From: Sinorhizobium numidicum
Lineage (GTDB): Bacteria; Pseudomonadota; Alphaproteobacteria; Rhizobiales; Rhizobiaceae
DNA: 64,000 bases
Direction: 5' to 3'
Assembly (NCBI RefSeq): GCF_029892045.1
Contig: NZ_CP120369.1
Span: 248,001 to 312,000, forward strand
A model generated the notes under the pieces. It saw nothing but the letters and a program-made list of their open reading frames with translations, had not been told where the DNA came from and did not search any database. The translations under genes and the position numbers were made by a program. Of this stretch, positions 37,879-47,320 are shown one piece after another. Each line of letters begins with the position of its first letter. Within the stretch, counting starts at the first letter, position 1.

Positions 37879-38138
37879 GCGGAAGTCAGCTTCGAGGTAC
37901 CTGCGGTGCTCACCGGACGGATACCTTGGGGGCAAGGTCAGCCCCAACAAAACGCCGTACACCGCGGCAACGGCCGCTCGCGTCCTCGGTGTCGAGCGCC
38001 ACGACAGCCGACAGCGCCAATCAATACCAGAGCCGTGGTGAGAAAAGCGGGCTAAGATCGATCGGCTCCGACATGCGCCTTCATAGCAAATCGAAGCAGA
38101 AAAGCCCAATAAAACAATGCCGAAACAGGGCGGCTGAG

Positions 38139-38340
38139 TCATCCTGCCGCAGTCGGCGCTGGTACCCGTTGCGCCATAACCCGTCGCCAATCAAGCCCTG
38201 CGAACAAGGCTTCGTATTGAGCCCGAGAAAGACGCATCGTTCCATCCTGCACCTTGGGCCAGGCGCCTGATGGCCACAGCGGAAGTCCACCGGCCGCGTC
38301 GCGATTAGGATCGATAATCGTTTGCCCGCGACGATCACAC
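38139..38340 (-). pseudogene. IS66 TnpB remnant (third IS66)
   Basis: The minus strand reads MIVAGKRLSILIATRPVDFR (from about 38338), jumps to a shifted stretch, and ends WPKVQDGTMRLSRAQYEALF-AGLDWRRVMAQRVPAP. This matches the two ends of the TnpB subtype that starts with IATRPVDFRCGHQALA, with most of the middle deleted. Confidence 0.75.
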
Positions 38341-38800
38341 CGTCCCTCGCATCGCACGCACCAAGGCTGCAACCCGATCAACCGGCACATCGCCGGGAAC
38401 CCTCACCACGAGGTCTGCGCCCATTTCTACCGTCACGATCTGCGAAGCGGCCGCGACCGGCTCCGGGATCGGCAAAGCATCGGTAGCCGTCTTCGGCTCC
38501 GTCGTAATCGCAAGTGGCACAAAGGCGGGTTCGATAGGCCCGTCCTCAATGGCTGGCATCAGTTCGGCAGACAGCGCCAGAAGACCCTGACGTGCTTGTC
38601 GTCGCCAGCAATTGATGCGCAACGAGATCATGACGACACGCAACGTCGGCGACACCAACTCCAGGCTCAAGGCTCTCCGCAACAATCCGCGCCTTCACAG
38701 CATCTGGCCACCGTCGGTTTCCACGACGAGGCGCCACAACTTCGCATCGCCCGACAAATCCTTCACCATCCGCCATGCCAAATCTCCAGCGTTGCCAAAA
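38335..38800 (-). pseudogene. IS66 TnpA remnant (third IS66)
   Basis: The N-terminal part GRCEVVAPRRGNRRWPDAVK then ARIVAESLEPGVGVADVACR (about 38640-38760) is in one frame, and the C-terminal part WRRQARQGLLALSAELMPAI, EPAFVPLAITTE and VVRVPGDVPVDRVAALVRAM (38335-38600) in another. A frameshift in the middle of the helix-turn-helix inactivates it. No tnpC of this element is left; 37880-38138 has only possible element-end sequence. Confidence 0.76.
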
Positions 38801-38875
38801 ACCATGCGGTAGAAACTCAATGCTCAGAAACACACGGAATCAATGGGATGTAGGCGGCGCATACCATTCAAACAA

Positions 38876-39223
<348 letters not shown>

Positions 39224-39333
39224 TTACCCGCATCATCACGCCTGCCAACGGAGCCGGTGGACACTTCGAATCTGCCGCCTAACGTACACGCGTGAAGGTG
39301 CCGCCGAGATAGACTGACAAAGATCAGGCAAGT

Positions 39334-39807
39334 TCATACTAATCTCGGTATGCCCATTCGGCGGCTGACAATGCCCGGATCGAATGTACCACTGTCCGAC
39401 TCAACACTGCGTCTAAGCTCGGCCATCACATCCGGCAGGAATGGTTCTACGCGGCGCGATAGCAGATTGAAATTCAGGAAAAGCTGTTCAGCTGTCGACA
39501 GTAACGTTCCGTCGCCACGCACCATCGCTTGCGCGACATGGACTCGCTTTTCGTCAATGTCGGCTATCCAAGTAGTGAGGAGCAGATCGTCGCCGCGCAT
39601 CGCTTCTTTCTTGTAAGCGACCCGCGCTTCGGCGGTGACGAGGCCAGAGATCACTGAGCCATCCGGACTTAGACGTATCGCAAAGTCGAGCCGTACATCC
39701 GCAGCTCGACTGAACGCTCCCAGATAGTGCATCATATTCATGTGCCCATATCCGTCGATAAGATCGTCGGTCACCATTGTTGCAAATTTTTGGGTCGTAT
39801 TCATCAT
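39334..39807 (-). CDS. Hotdog-fold acyl-CoA thioesterase (4HBT type)
   Basis: About 157 residues from ATG 39807/39804 (MMNTTQKFATMVTDDLIDGY). The 4HBT core is DGYGHMNMMHYLGAFSRAAD, followed by EARVAYKKEAMRGDDLLLTT and DEKRVHVAQAMVRGDGTLLS, as in carnitine-pathway betainyl-CoA thioesterases and related enzymes. The open frame runs in-frame upstream to 39963, but this extension carries MELKIAGMRAIVT at 39927, which looks like the start of a short-chain dehydrogenase and not part of the thioesterase. It is the last gene of the minus-strand set that begins with a BKACE gene at 44439. Confidence 0.8.
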   Translation of the reverse strand: MMNTTQKFATMVTDDLIDGYGHMNMMHYLGAFSRAADVRLDFAIRLSPDGSVISGLVTAEARVAYKKEAMRGDDLLLTTWIADIDEKRVHVAQAMVRGDGTLLSTAEQLFLNFNLLSRRVEPFLPDVMAELRRSVESDSGTFDPGIVSRRMGIPRLV

Positions 39808-40301
39808 TTGCCCATTCTCGTGTGATCTTGGCAGATTACCATGCCGTTCTGATAACGCTTTGAACAAGATGTGCCGGTCGGCAACTTCCGTAACGATGGC
39901 ACGCATACCCGCTATCTTCAGTTCCATATCTACTCCACGGCCTTGTCCCATGAAGCAGATCACGCTCAGTCAAAGCGCTCTCCAAGCGCACTTTTTCATT
40001 TTGCAGGGTCAGCCAAAGCAGCGCCAGCACCGCATCATCAATCTTGACGGTGTCAATCACCATCGCTGCAGCTTAACACAGACTGCACCCGTCGCGGCGC
40101 AGACAAGGGGATATGGCTCTGGTTTGCATCCTTAGTTAAAGACAGTCGGTGAGGCCCCAATAGCGTATGGCTCGGCTTAATTTGACAAGCGTCGGCATGG
40201 CGCAGGTCCTCCACGCCACCTTGAATTACGCCAACATCAACTTGGGAACCCCCGTCGAGTCAGTTCAGTGGGCCGTTGCCACTAGTCACATTTGGGCACT
40301 T

Positions 40302-40490
40302 TTAAGGTGGCCGCTGCAATGCAGATCGAATGGCCACCACCCCCGCATCTCGCAATTCCATAAGCTCGGCTTGGCCGTTGGCGTCAATACCTTTCAATAC
40401 CTGTTCGCCATATGCTCGTATCATTTGCCGATCTGGCTGGAAATCTGTGGCGCCCCTCTCCATCTCGGCGGCGAAACCACGCCCACATAC
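40302..40490 (-). other. Unidentified ORF remnant
   Basis: The minus strand reads ATDFQPDRQMIRAYGEQVLK then GIDANGQAELMELRDAGVVA-IRSALQRPP and a stop at 40302-40304. The amino-acid composition looks like real coding sequence, but I do not recognise the family and there is no good start. It may be an IS or pseudogene remnant between the thioesterase and SDR genes. Confidence 0.35.
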
Positions 40491-40619
40491 TGCCTAACCT
40501 GGCGGCCTTGAAGGCGGTCTTCGGATCAGTTGCCGACCGTTCATGTGCAACTCGCATCGCTCATTAAAAGGGTCAACTGATGTATTTCCAGGGATGACCG
40601 CACTGAGTCCTGCAATTCC

Positions 40620-41387
40620 TCAGCTTAAGAGGAAATCGCCACCATCCGCTATTACTACCTGGGCGGTTATGTAGGACGCGCCTGCCGCGAGATAAGTGAT
40701 GAGTTCCGCATACTCTTCAGGCTGACCAATACGCTGAAGCGGAACAGCGGTTCGCGCCCACTCCTCGTTGTCCAGCCCCCATGAGCATTCCCAAGGAGAA
40801 TTTACCGCTCCGGGTGCAATTCCGTTGACCCTCACCCGAGGTGCCAAAGCCTTGGCCAAATGTCTAGTCAGGTGAGCCAGCCCGGCCTTGGCGCAGGCAT
40901 ACGCGGTACTGCTACCGGTGCACGCGAATGCGCCTGTGGATACCGTGTTGACTACCGCGCCATGGCTCTCCATGAGAGCGGTACGGGCAGCCTTGGTCAT
41001 CCAGAACGCACTCAATAAATTAACGTCCAGCATCTTCTGCCAGAAGGCTGGGGTAAGAGCATCAAAGTCATCTACTGGGATTGGCGACTTCGTACCGGGT
41101 GCTCCAGCGTTATTAATTAGATAATCAAGGCCGCCGAGCACTTCCAAGGCAGATGAGACAACTTTGTGCGCGGAGTCTGGTTGGCTGACATCTCCCGGCA
41201 CGCTATACACGTCAAGACCGTCGTCCCTTAGTTTGGTGACTTCAATGATCAGCTTTTCGTTTGTGCGTAAGTCATTTATCGCGACACTAGCGCCAGATCT
41301 TGCGAGTCTTGTCGCTGTGGCAAGACCGATACCGGAAGCCGCTCCTGTTACAATAGCCTTTTTATTCCGCAAATCAAAGTTTATCAT
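40620..41387 (-). CDS. SDR family oxidoreductase
   Basis: About 255 residues from ATG 41387 (MINFDLRNKKAIVTGAASGI), with GGAAG seven bases upstream; the frame to 41417 adds no homology. The cofactor motif is TGAASGIG (about 14-21), LINNAGAPG is the NNAG motif, and the catalytic residues are S in STGAFACTGS, Y and K in YACAKAGLAHLTRHLAKAL. After the active site VRVNGIAPGAVNSPWE is typical. An Asp after the second strand (AINDLRTN) suggests NAD(H). It likely oxidises a secondary alcohol in the same pathway as its neighbours. Confidence 0.9.
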   Translation of the reverse strand: MINFDLRNKKAIVTGAASGIGLATATRLARSGASVAINDLRTNEKLIIEVTKLRDDGLDVYSVPGDVSQPDSAHKVVSSALEVLGGLDYLINNAGAPGTKSPIPVDDFDALTPAFWQKMLDVNLLSAFWMTKAARTALMESHGAVVNTVSTGAFACTGSSTAYACAKAGLAHLTRHLAKALAPRVRVNGIAPGAVNSPWECSWGLDNEEWARTAVPLQRIGQPEEYAELITYLAAGASYITAQVVIADGGDFLLS

Positions 41388-41843
41388 GACGTCTTCCTTG
41401 GGTTGTATCATACTCATTTCCGGAGAGTGCTATTGCACTGCTAAATTTTCGCACGGTCCCTGCCTTTGGGTGCCTTTTCGCTGCCGACGAAGGCAAGGGT
41501 ATGGGCAAACGACAGGTGAGGTACCTACGATCCAGCACCGACACTGGCGATACTTGCGGCGTAGTGGTGGATCGACGCCTCGCGTCGTTCCGTCGGTCAT
41601 GTAAATCTTTGCTACGGATCCATTGACGCTGCACTCCCACCTTGATTGCCTCGCCGCACTGAGGCGGTCGATCACATTGAGATATCGTGGGCGCGCCAAC
41701 ACGCCACCACCGAGTCCGGCCACGGTGAGCACAGCCACAATTTCTACGCCTTGACGATCCAACGCTGGGCTTGGACAAGCGCTAAGGACTCCTGTCACGT
41801 CGGTCTGAACCTCAGATGTTCCCGACTGCACGTCGTACTGCAA
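41388..41843. other. Intergenic region with unsupported ORFs
   Basis: About 450 bp between the SDR and the 3-hydroxyacyl-CoA dehydrogenase-like gene. Long open frames exist on both strands (for example minus 41430-41843) but none has a recognised motif or ribosome site. No terminator or RNA is evident. Confidence 0.4.
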
Positions 41844-42716
41844 TTATCCGCTTCTCCCGTGCGTCGTCGGGGAGCCTCTTTGCGTGCGCTGCCAAGAGTT
41901 GCGGACGAGGAGGTCACGCAGTGCATTGGTCAGCGGCGGACCTGGCAGGCGGCTCCAGTCACTGTCCATCAGGATCGACCACTTTTCTTCATTTATCTCG
42001 CCGGGGGCCTCCGGACGATCTACCCAACCCAATTGGGCCTCACATGGGCCTGAAATGCCATAGCGGAGACCAGGTCCGCTCTTAATGATGCTGTCGATCT
42101 CTTCCATCGTGGCCTCGTCGGCCGCGATCATGTGGAACGCCTCGCGGAACATCGCGGCTTGCAGGCGATTGCCGATAAAACCCGGAATGGCTTGCGACAC
42201 TACAATCGGTTGTCTGCCGATGCTGCGGTACAGTTCGACTGCTGCTTCAAGTCTTTCTCTCGGCATTTCAGGTGTGCCGACGATCTCCATGGCCGGGACC
42301 AGGTGCGGAGGGGAAAAAGGATGTGCTACGAGGAGACGACCCGGGTTGGGAATGTCTCTAGCGATATCGCCTGGCAAAAGTCCTGATGTGGAGGAGGCGA
42401 TAATCGAATCGAGCGGCGCGAGACTGGCAATTTCCCGGACCAGCGCGCGTTTGAGATCTATCTGTTCCGGGGCATTTTCCTGAATGAGCTCTGCCTCGGC
42501 CACCGCCTCGGCCAAAGTGGCGCAAAGTCGAAGGCGTGTACGTACAATGGGCAAATGAAGCTCTTGCAATTGCGGCTCATAGCGGTCGAGGGCCGCCACT
42601 AGACGATCCTGCCAACCCGGTGCTGGATCCCATGCGGTCACCTCATGGGTGCCAGTCATGAACAACGCCACCCAGCTCGCGCCTATTTCCCCTGTGCCGA
42701 TGCATGCGATGCGCAT
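41844..42716 (-). CDS. 3-hydroxyacyl-CoA dehydrogenase-like (L-carnitine dehydrogenase-like)
   Basis: A 290-residue NAD-dependent dehydrogenase. MRIACIGTGEIGASWVALFM holds the GxGxxG loop and a following Asp (AWDP) selects NAD. The block IQENAPEQIDLKRALVREIA and the catalytic His region LLVAHPFSPPHLVPAMEIVG are present, then AIPGFIGNRLQAAMFREAFH. This is the subtype that includes L-carnitine 3-dehydrogenase and lambda-crystallin. Family members are usually about 310-330 residues; here the C-terminus looks shortened after SGPGLRYGISGP, with an atypical Gly/Pro-rich segment before PLTNALRDLLV. It lies 83 bp from the racemase-like gene and downstream of a BKACE gene, matching carnitine-type pathway order. 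Confidence 0.83.
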   Translation of the reverse strand: MRIACIGTGEIGASWVALFMTGTHEVTAWDPAPGWQDRLVAALDRYEPQLQELHLPIVRTRLRLCATLAEAVAEAELIQENAPEQIDLKRALVREIASLAPLDSIIASSTSGLLPGDIARDIPNPGRLLVAHPFSPPHLVPAMEIVGTPEMPRERLEAAVELYRSIGRQPIVVSQAIPGFIGNRLQAAMFREAFHMIAADEATMEEIDSIIKSGPGLRYGISGPCEAQLGWVDRPEAPGEINEEKWSILMDSDWSRLPGPPLTNALRDLLVRNSWQRTQRGSPTTHGRSG

Positions 42717-42799
42717 AGATTACCTCATATCAATGGATCTGGAGAGTGACTTCTCAAATAGGCTTCGAGAAACCTGATGAACTTGAAGCGATGACAACA

Positions 42800-43510
42800 T
42801 TAGGTGCGAACAGACTCAAGCGTCATCCGGGATATGGTTGTGATGTCGTAGATAGGCAGCCCTGTCATGCAACGGATTGCCGGCGTTATCGGCGGGAATC
42901 CAGTGCAAGTGAAGAGTAGCGCAGCGATGTCCGGATTTGCGACGCGGAGCCGCGCGACACAAGCAGCCACATCATTCTCGATGTCGGCGATATCGGTCGG
43001 TTGCGGCGGACGCATGGACGCGTTTTCAGACATCTTACCGCCTTCGACGCCGCCGATGACGATCCGATCCCGGTCGGCCTGATCAATGAGCCCAAGCAAA
43101 TCATCTCGAAACACTCGTGAATCAGCTGTGACAACAGCGAGTTTGGCTTTTGGCGGCAGTTGGCGGAGCAGCGTCGGCACTAAGAGCAGGCTGGACATTA
43201 TTACCGGAACACTTACCGCCGCAGCCACCGCTGCCTGATGCCGGACAGCAAAGCCGCAGTCCGAGCTGATTACGACTGCGCCTCGCTCCACCAGCCTCCG
43301 AGCTGCCGCCACAAAAGCAGGCTCGAGTGCAGGTTCGCCCTGCATCACAACATCCGCCCAGGCTCCCTCGACGGTTTCCGATATTACGGGAAAGTCGAAA
43401 GTAGCTGAACTAAACAGCGACCCGGACGGCTCCGCCGGCGGCGCCACGCCGGCCGGCAAACCGGGTTCCAAGCCCAAGATTCCAAGACAACTTCCGGCTT
43501 GCGACGTCAT
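42800..43510 (-). CDS. Asp/Glu/hydantoin racemase superfamily protein
   Basis: About 236 residues from ATG 43510 (MTSQAGSCLGILGLEPGLPA), preceded by GGAGG; the alternative ATG 43558 overlaps the BKACE stop and gives 252 residues. Two catalytic-type cysteines are present in the expected places: VISSDCGFAVRHQAAVAAAV and LLFTCTGFPPITPAIRCM. The overall pattern matches the Asp/Glu racemase-arylmalonate decarboxylase-maleate isomerase superfamily. It could racemise or decarboxylate a pathway intermediate. Overlap or close spacing with the BKACE gene suggests co-translation. Confidence 0.78.
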   Translation of the reverse strand: MTSQAGSCLGILGLEPGLPAGVAPPAEPSGSLFSSATFDFPVISETVEGAWADVVMQGEPALEPAFVAAARRLVERGAVVISSDCGFAVRHQAAVAAAVSVPVIMSSLLLVPTLLRQLPPKAKLAVVTADSRVFRDDLLGLIDQADRDRIVIGGVEGGKMSENASMRPPQPTDIADIENDVAACVARLRVANPDIAALLFTCTGFPPITPAIRCMTGLPIYDITTISRMTLESVRT

Positions 43511-43554
43511 TTCGCCTCCAAGACATATAGATACATTTGATACATTGAGGGCGG

Positions 43555-44439
43555 TCATCCGCGCTTCTTAACTCCGAGGATTGCCCGTGCCTCGGCAGGT
43601 GTGGCAACGCTGGCGCCCATGCGCTCTATGATCCCAACCGCATTGTCAACGAGCCCGGCGTTGGAAGCCAGTACGCCACGTCGGAGATAGATGTTATCTT
43701 CCAATCCTACCCGGACGTGTCCACCCATGGCCACCAACTGGCCAACCATCGGCATCTCATCTGCACCACAGCCAAACCCACACCAGACTGCCCCGGAAGG
43801 CAGAATCTCACGCATCGCCTGCACAACACTCGGTACAGCGGGAGCACCATAACCTGTGCTGAGGCAAAATTGGAAAAGGGGCGGACCGTCGATTATGTTT
43901 TCGGAGATGAGTTTCTTAGCGATTTCAATGTGACCTAAATCGAAACACTCGAGCTCGGGCTTGACACCAGCGTCGCGCATAAGTGTCGCCATCTCTCGCA
44001 GATCGGACGTACGCGCAACATATATTTGCTCCCCATAACCGAATGTTCCGCAATCCAGCGTGCTCAGTTCAGGCTGAAGCTTGACGGCATGGGAGCAGCG
44101 TCCAATTGCGCTCTTAAGTGTGCTGGTGTTTGCTAATTTTAAAGGATCCAAAGAATCAAATTCAATTTCGCCGTCCATTCCACAAGTTAAGTTGATGATG
44201 ACATCCGTTGCAGCGTCCCTGAGCTTTTTAACGACCTGTTCATAGAGCTCAAATCGGTTTGATGGGGCCCCCGTCTCAGGATCACGGACGTGAATATGCA
44301 CAATCGCAGCTCCAGCCTTTGCAGCTTCGAGTGCAGCCTCAGCGATTTGCGATGGCGTCTTGGGGATATTTGGATGCTTCCCAAGAACCGCAGAGCTTCC
44401 TCCGGTGACTGCACACGTGACGATTACTTTCCGCGACAT
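43555..44439 (-). CDS. Beta-keto acid cleavage enzyme (BKACE, DUF849), copy 2
   Basis: About 294 residues from ATG 44439 (MSRKVIVTCAVTGGSSAVLG), with GGAG eight bases upstream; the frame to 44511 adds nothing conserved. The zinc motif is in AAIVHIHVRDPETGAPSNRF, followed by IINLTCGMDGEIEFD, LSTLDCGTFGYGEQIYVART, KPELECFDLGHIEIAKKLIS and the C-terminal GGHVRVGLEDNIYLRRGVLA. It likely cleaves a beta-keto acid with acetyl-CoA. It is the first gene of the minus-strand set ending at 39334. In carnitine catabolism the equivalent enzyme acts on dehydrocarnitine; the substrate here is not proven. Confidence 0.9.
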   Translation of the reverse strand: MSRKVIVTCAVTGGSSAVLGKHPNIPKTPSQIAEAALEAAKAGAAIVHIHVRDPETGAPSNRFELYEQVVKKLRDAATDVIINLTCGMDGEIEFDSLDPLKLANTSTLKSAIGRCSHAVKLQPELSTLDCGTFGYGEQIYVARTSDLREMATLMRDAGVKPELECFDLGHIEIAKKLISENIIDGPPLFQFCLSTGYGAPAVPSVVQAMREILPSGAVWCGFGCGADEMPMVGQLVAMGGHVRVGLEDNIYLRRGVLASNAGLVDNAVGIIERMGASVATPAEARAILGVKKRG

Positions 44440-44589
44440 CAGAACTCCTACTTCCGTTCGTCTTAGTTGATTGGCTGACGCCAAACACTCGGTGCGGCGC
44501 CGAGTGGTCATACTGGCAATGTTTTATCGCGTTAAGCCGCGCCTGTTGGCTAGCCCGAATTGTTTTGCCCGGCCTTCAATTGTTATGGC

Positions 44590-44935
44590 TGAAGCGGAGG
44601 CGCAATCGGCCGGCGCGCGCAGCGCGGCAGAGGATTCGCGGAACAGCGCGCTGCCGAGCCGAAGGAGGAAGAAGTCGTGGCCGAGGAGTTCGCGGCCCAT
44701 CGATGCCGTGCTCGCGCGCTCAAGCGCGAACCTCGAAGGCGTCACGGTTGAACGGCCGCCTCGGCCGGAAACGACGCCCGAGCGGGATTCACTCGTCCAC
44801 GACCCGCATTGGGACGAGCATGCCCGGCTCGAGGAATGGCGCGCTCTACTTAACCGCACCATGGATCTTCCGCCTGTGCTTACGGCCGCGATCCTTTGGG
44901 ACGCCTGGGGAGGTCAGCCCGCTGCAGCGTCGATT
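44590..44935 (+). pseudogene. RHE_PE00001-family protein, truncated by IS110
   Basis: The plus strand contains IDAVLARSSANLEGVTVERP, then RDSLVHDPHWDEHARLEEWR and DLPPVLTAAILWDAWGGQPA. This matches a conserved stretch of the RHE_PE00001/DUF1612 family common on rhizobial plasmids (pattern DPLVYD.DWDE..R..EWR). Upstream sequence (EAQSAGARSAAEDSRNSALP) is frameshifted. The frame is cut near 44935 where IS110 copy 2 starts, so the C-terminal helix-turn-helix half is missing. Confidence 0.65.
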
Positions 44936-46121
44936 TGGCTAAGCTTCCTTGTCAGGCTAACTTCATCACCGCGCCCTCGATGACAATCGCCGGCGGTCAC
45001 ATATTTCCATAGTGCAACCAATAATTTGCGGGCCAGCGCCACGATTGCGTTCTTCTTCGTGCGGCCGCCGCTGGATTGCACGCGCGCCGTAAACCACTGG
45101 CTCAACGCTGATTGCGGCTGATGGCGCAACCACAACCACGACAGTTGGATCATTGTGGCGCGTAGGCGCGGGTTGCCCGCCTTCGACACGCCTTGCTCAT
45201 GATCGATGGTTCCACTTTGCCAGGGTGTCGGTGCCAGCCCTGCGTACGCGGCAACCTGCCGCCGATTGTCAAAATGGCTAAACACGCCTTCGGTCCAGAG
45301 AACAGCCGCAAATTCTAGACCAATGCCTTTGATGTCGCACAACATTGACCCAGCCGCGGTCGTTGTTGCCACTACGCTATCCTTTGGCGCGGCCAGGAGC
45401 GTATCGCGCTCGTTCTCCACCGCTGTAATTTGCTCAAACAACAGTTCGAGCCGATCAAGTTCACGGCTTATTTGAGTTTTGAGGTGGGGCGGCAAAGGAC
45501 GGCCGTCCCCCGTGTGGAGCTGGTCCAGTTGCTTGCGCCGGTTCTTGCGCAGCGGTTCGTATCCACTGATGCCGTGACCGAAGAGCAGGCCTTTGATGCG
45601 ATTGACATGTTTGATGCGCTCGGAGATCAGAACCTTGCGCTCGCGGCAAATACGACGGCGATCTTCTTCCTCGGGGCGTGGTGCATTGACCATAGCACAC
45701 ACCCGTGGCTCTCCGCGCTTGAAAGCCAACAGCGCTCGGACCAGCGCCTCACCATCCAATCTGTCCGTCTTCGCTCCCCGGCGCCTGCGCGAGGTTGCTA
45801 TCGAGGCTGGGTCGACGACGTAACTTTCTATCCCGTTCGCCTTCAGCACACGATCGATCCAGAAGCCGTCGAGTCCGGCTTCCTGAATGCTCAGGGAACC
45901 TGATTGCCCGTACGAGATCGCACCTTCTCCTGGAGCTGAGCAAAACGATCCAGCAATGCCCTCACATCGCCGCCAACCACCGCGTGCTTCGACATCTTCT
46001 CGCCGTTTCCCGGCGGCAACGAGATGATCAGCCACGTTGAGCGAGAGAGTTCCAATGATATGGGATCTTGGTGAAACGAATGTCCGCCTTATCCCTGTCC
46101 GGCTTTTGCGATATGCGCAGT
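44914..46121 (-). pseudogene. IS110-family transposase, copy 2 (start deleted, frameshifted)
   Basis: A 373-residue frame (44914-46035) holds nearly all of the transposase: TDRLDGEALVRALLAFKRGE, FEQITAVENERDTLLAAPKD, then DIKGIGLEFAAVLWTEGVFS and VAAYAGLAPTPWQSGTIDHE, the Transposase_20 domain, ending KLLVALWKYVTAGD. Its first 50 residues are out of frame because of the same one-base lesion as copy 1 (4092-5002). About 141 bp including the true start (MEAGTSQ) are also deleted between 46061 and 46062 relative to copy 1. Bases 45352-46121 are the shared repeat. It interrupts the RHE_PE00001-like gene. Confidence 0.87.
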
Positions 46122-46251
46122 AAGAGCAAGCGGATCGCCTCGAGTGTAGCCATGATGTTCCGAGGGCCGGCGACTATTCTGTTACTCACCCGACGCAACT
46201 GCCACTTACATACGCCGCGCCGCAGGTTCTTTCATGATCGGAAATGAACTT

Positions 46252-46989
46252 TTAAAGACCAGCGCTTAGCAATCCCAACTCGACCGCCATCCTGTCCCTG
46301 TAAGTGTGCTCGCCGAGGAGATCGAGAGTGTGCCAAGCCATGGAATTGACACTCGCGAGTACTGGGCAAGCGAGCGCAACTTCCATTTGGGCAAGGTTCG
46401 ACCTTTGTATAGAGAAAGCTGCGCAAGATACGAATAACGCATCCACGGGGCGCGCAGCAGCGAGAAGGGACTCGAGCTCTGTTTGGATTCGATTCAGGGG
46501 TACACTGGCGATATCTTCGTCGGTCACGAGATTCAAAGGCCGTGCTAACGAATGATGGGCGACTACTTCGATCCCGTAACGCGAGAAATATGGCGGCATC
46601 GCGTGGTGCAGTTTGGACCCATAAGGGGTAAGGAGCGCTATTCGCTTAACCTTGTACCGTTGCATCATCGCGATGGAGGCTATGCCCGGAGACGTGTAGC
46701 GAAGACCAGGCCGGGCAGAACCGAGGAGACGCACAAGTGTTTCATTACCGAGCGCTACGGTGGCTGATGTGCATGAAAACGCGATCACGTCAATCAGATT
46801 ACCAGGAGGTAAGGTTCCCAAAACGGTTGGCCAATCAGGGATTGGGGTAAAACCGCCGGCTTGATGATCGGCCTCGTCATAGGAGGTGCGCGTCGTAAAG
46901 ACTCTCACGGGCGAACCCGCCATCTCGGCTTTAAAAGCGTCCTCGCCGACCGGATCGGTGGACAGTGTGATCAACCCTATGCCCTTCAT
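46252..46989 (-). CDS. Maleate isomerase/EutA-like racemase-superfamily protein
   Basis: About 245 residues from ATG 46989 (MKGIGLITLSTDPVGEDAFK), preceded by GAGGACGAG; the frame to 47079 adds no homology. The two catalytic-type cysteines are in IDVIAFSCTSATVALGNETL and DALFVSCAAFSIQRSNLAQM. The arrangement matches maleate cis-trans isomerases and the ectoine utilisation protein EutA. It is downstream of an M24 peptidase-like gene and of a eutB-eutC remnant on the same strand, which supports an ectoine-type locus. The reaction is not proven. Confidence 0.78.
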   Translation of the reverse strand: MKGIGLITLSTDPVGEDAFKAEMAGSPVRVFTTRTSYDEADHQAGGFTPIPDWPTVLGTLPPGNLIDVIAFSCTSATVALGNETLVRLLGSARPGLRYTSPGIASIAMMQRYKVKRIALLTPYGSKLHHAMPPYFSRYGIEVVAHHSLARPLNLVTDEDIASVPLNRIQTELESLLAAARPVDALFVSCAAFSIQRSNLAQMEVALACPVLASVNSMAWHTLDLLGEHTYRDRMAVELGLLSAGL

Positions 46990-47320
46990 CTCGTCCTCAT
47001 TTGAATGATCTCGCGGATTATTCACTTTTCTCGCGGCCCCGTCCGATTTTGTCAGCTGCTGTACCGGCCCCACAAACATCCTGTGCAGAACACAATCGTT
47101 TGTGGTCCGGTTGATAGTCTGGAGCGTCCGCCCAATCTATCTGGTCGCAGGTATGGGATCTAAGGATCCGTCCCTAAATACAGCTTGGAAAATGCCGGCC
47201 AGCATTTGGCCCCCGGCACCATAACCCAGCGGTGATCTAGGAAACAGCGCCCCTTACTAACAGCTTCGCGACAGCCAGCAGATCGGACGTTGCTGTAGGT
47301 GGCCTCTCCACTCCGACTAC

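Noticed and set aside
40167..40511. 114-codon plus-strand frame
   Set aside because: The opposite strand in the same interval gives a more protein-like remnant (40302-40490), so the plus frame is probably a shadow.
41430..41843. 137-codon minus-strand frame between SDR and dehydrogenase genes
   Set aside because: Starts without a ribosome site and has Arg/Cys-rich, non-protein-like composition in its second half.
39334..44439. Calling the cluster a carnitine catabolic operon outright
   Set aside because: BKACE and 3-hydroxyacid dehydrogenase families accept several substrates, and the additional racemase-like and SDR genes are not part of the standard pathway; only a resemblance is claimed.
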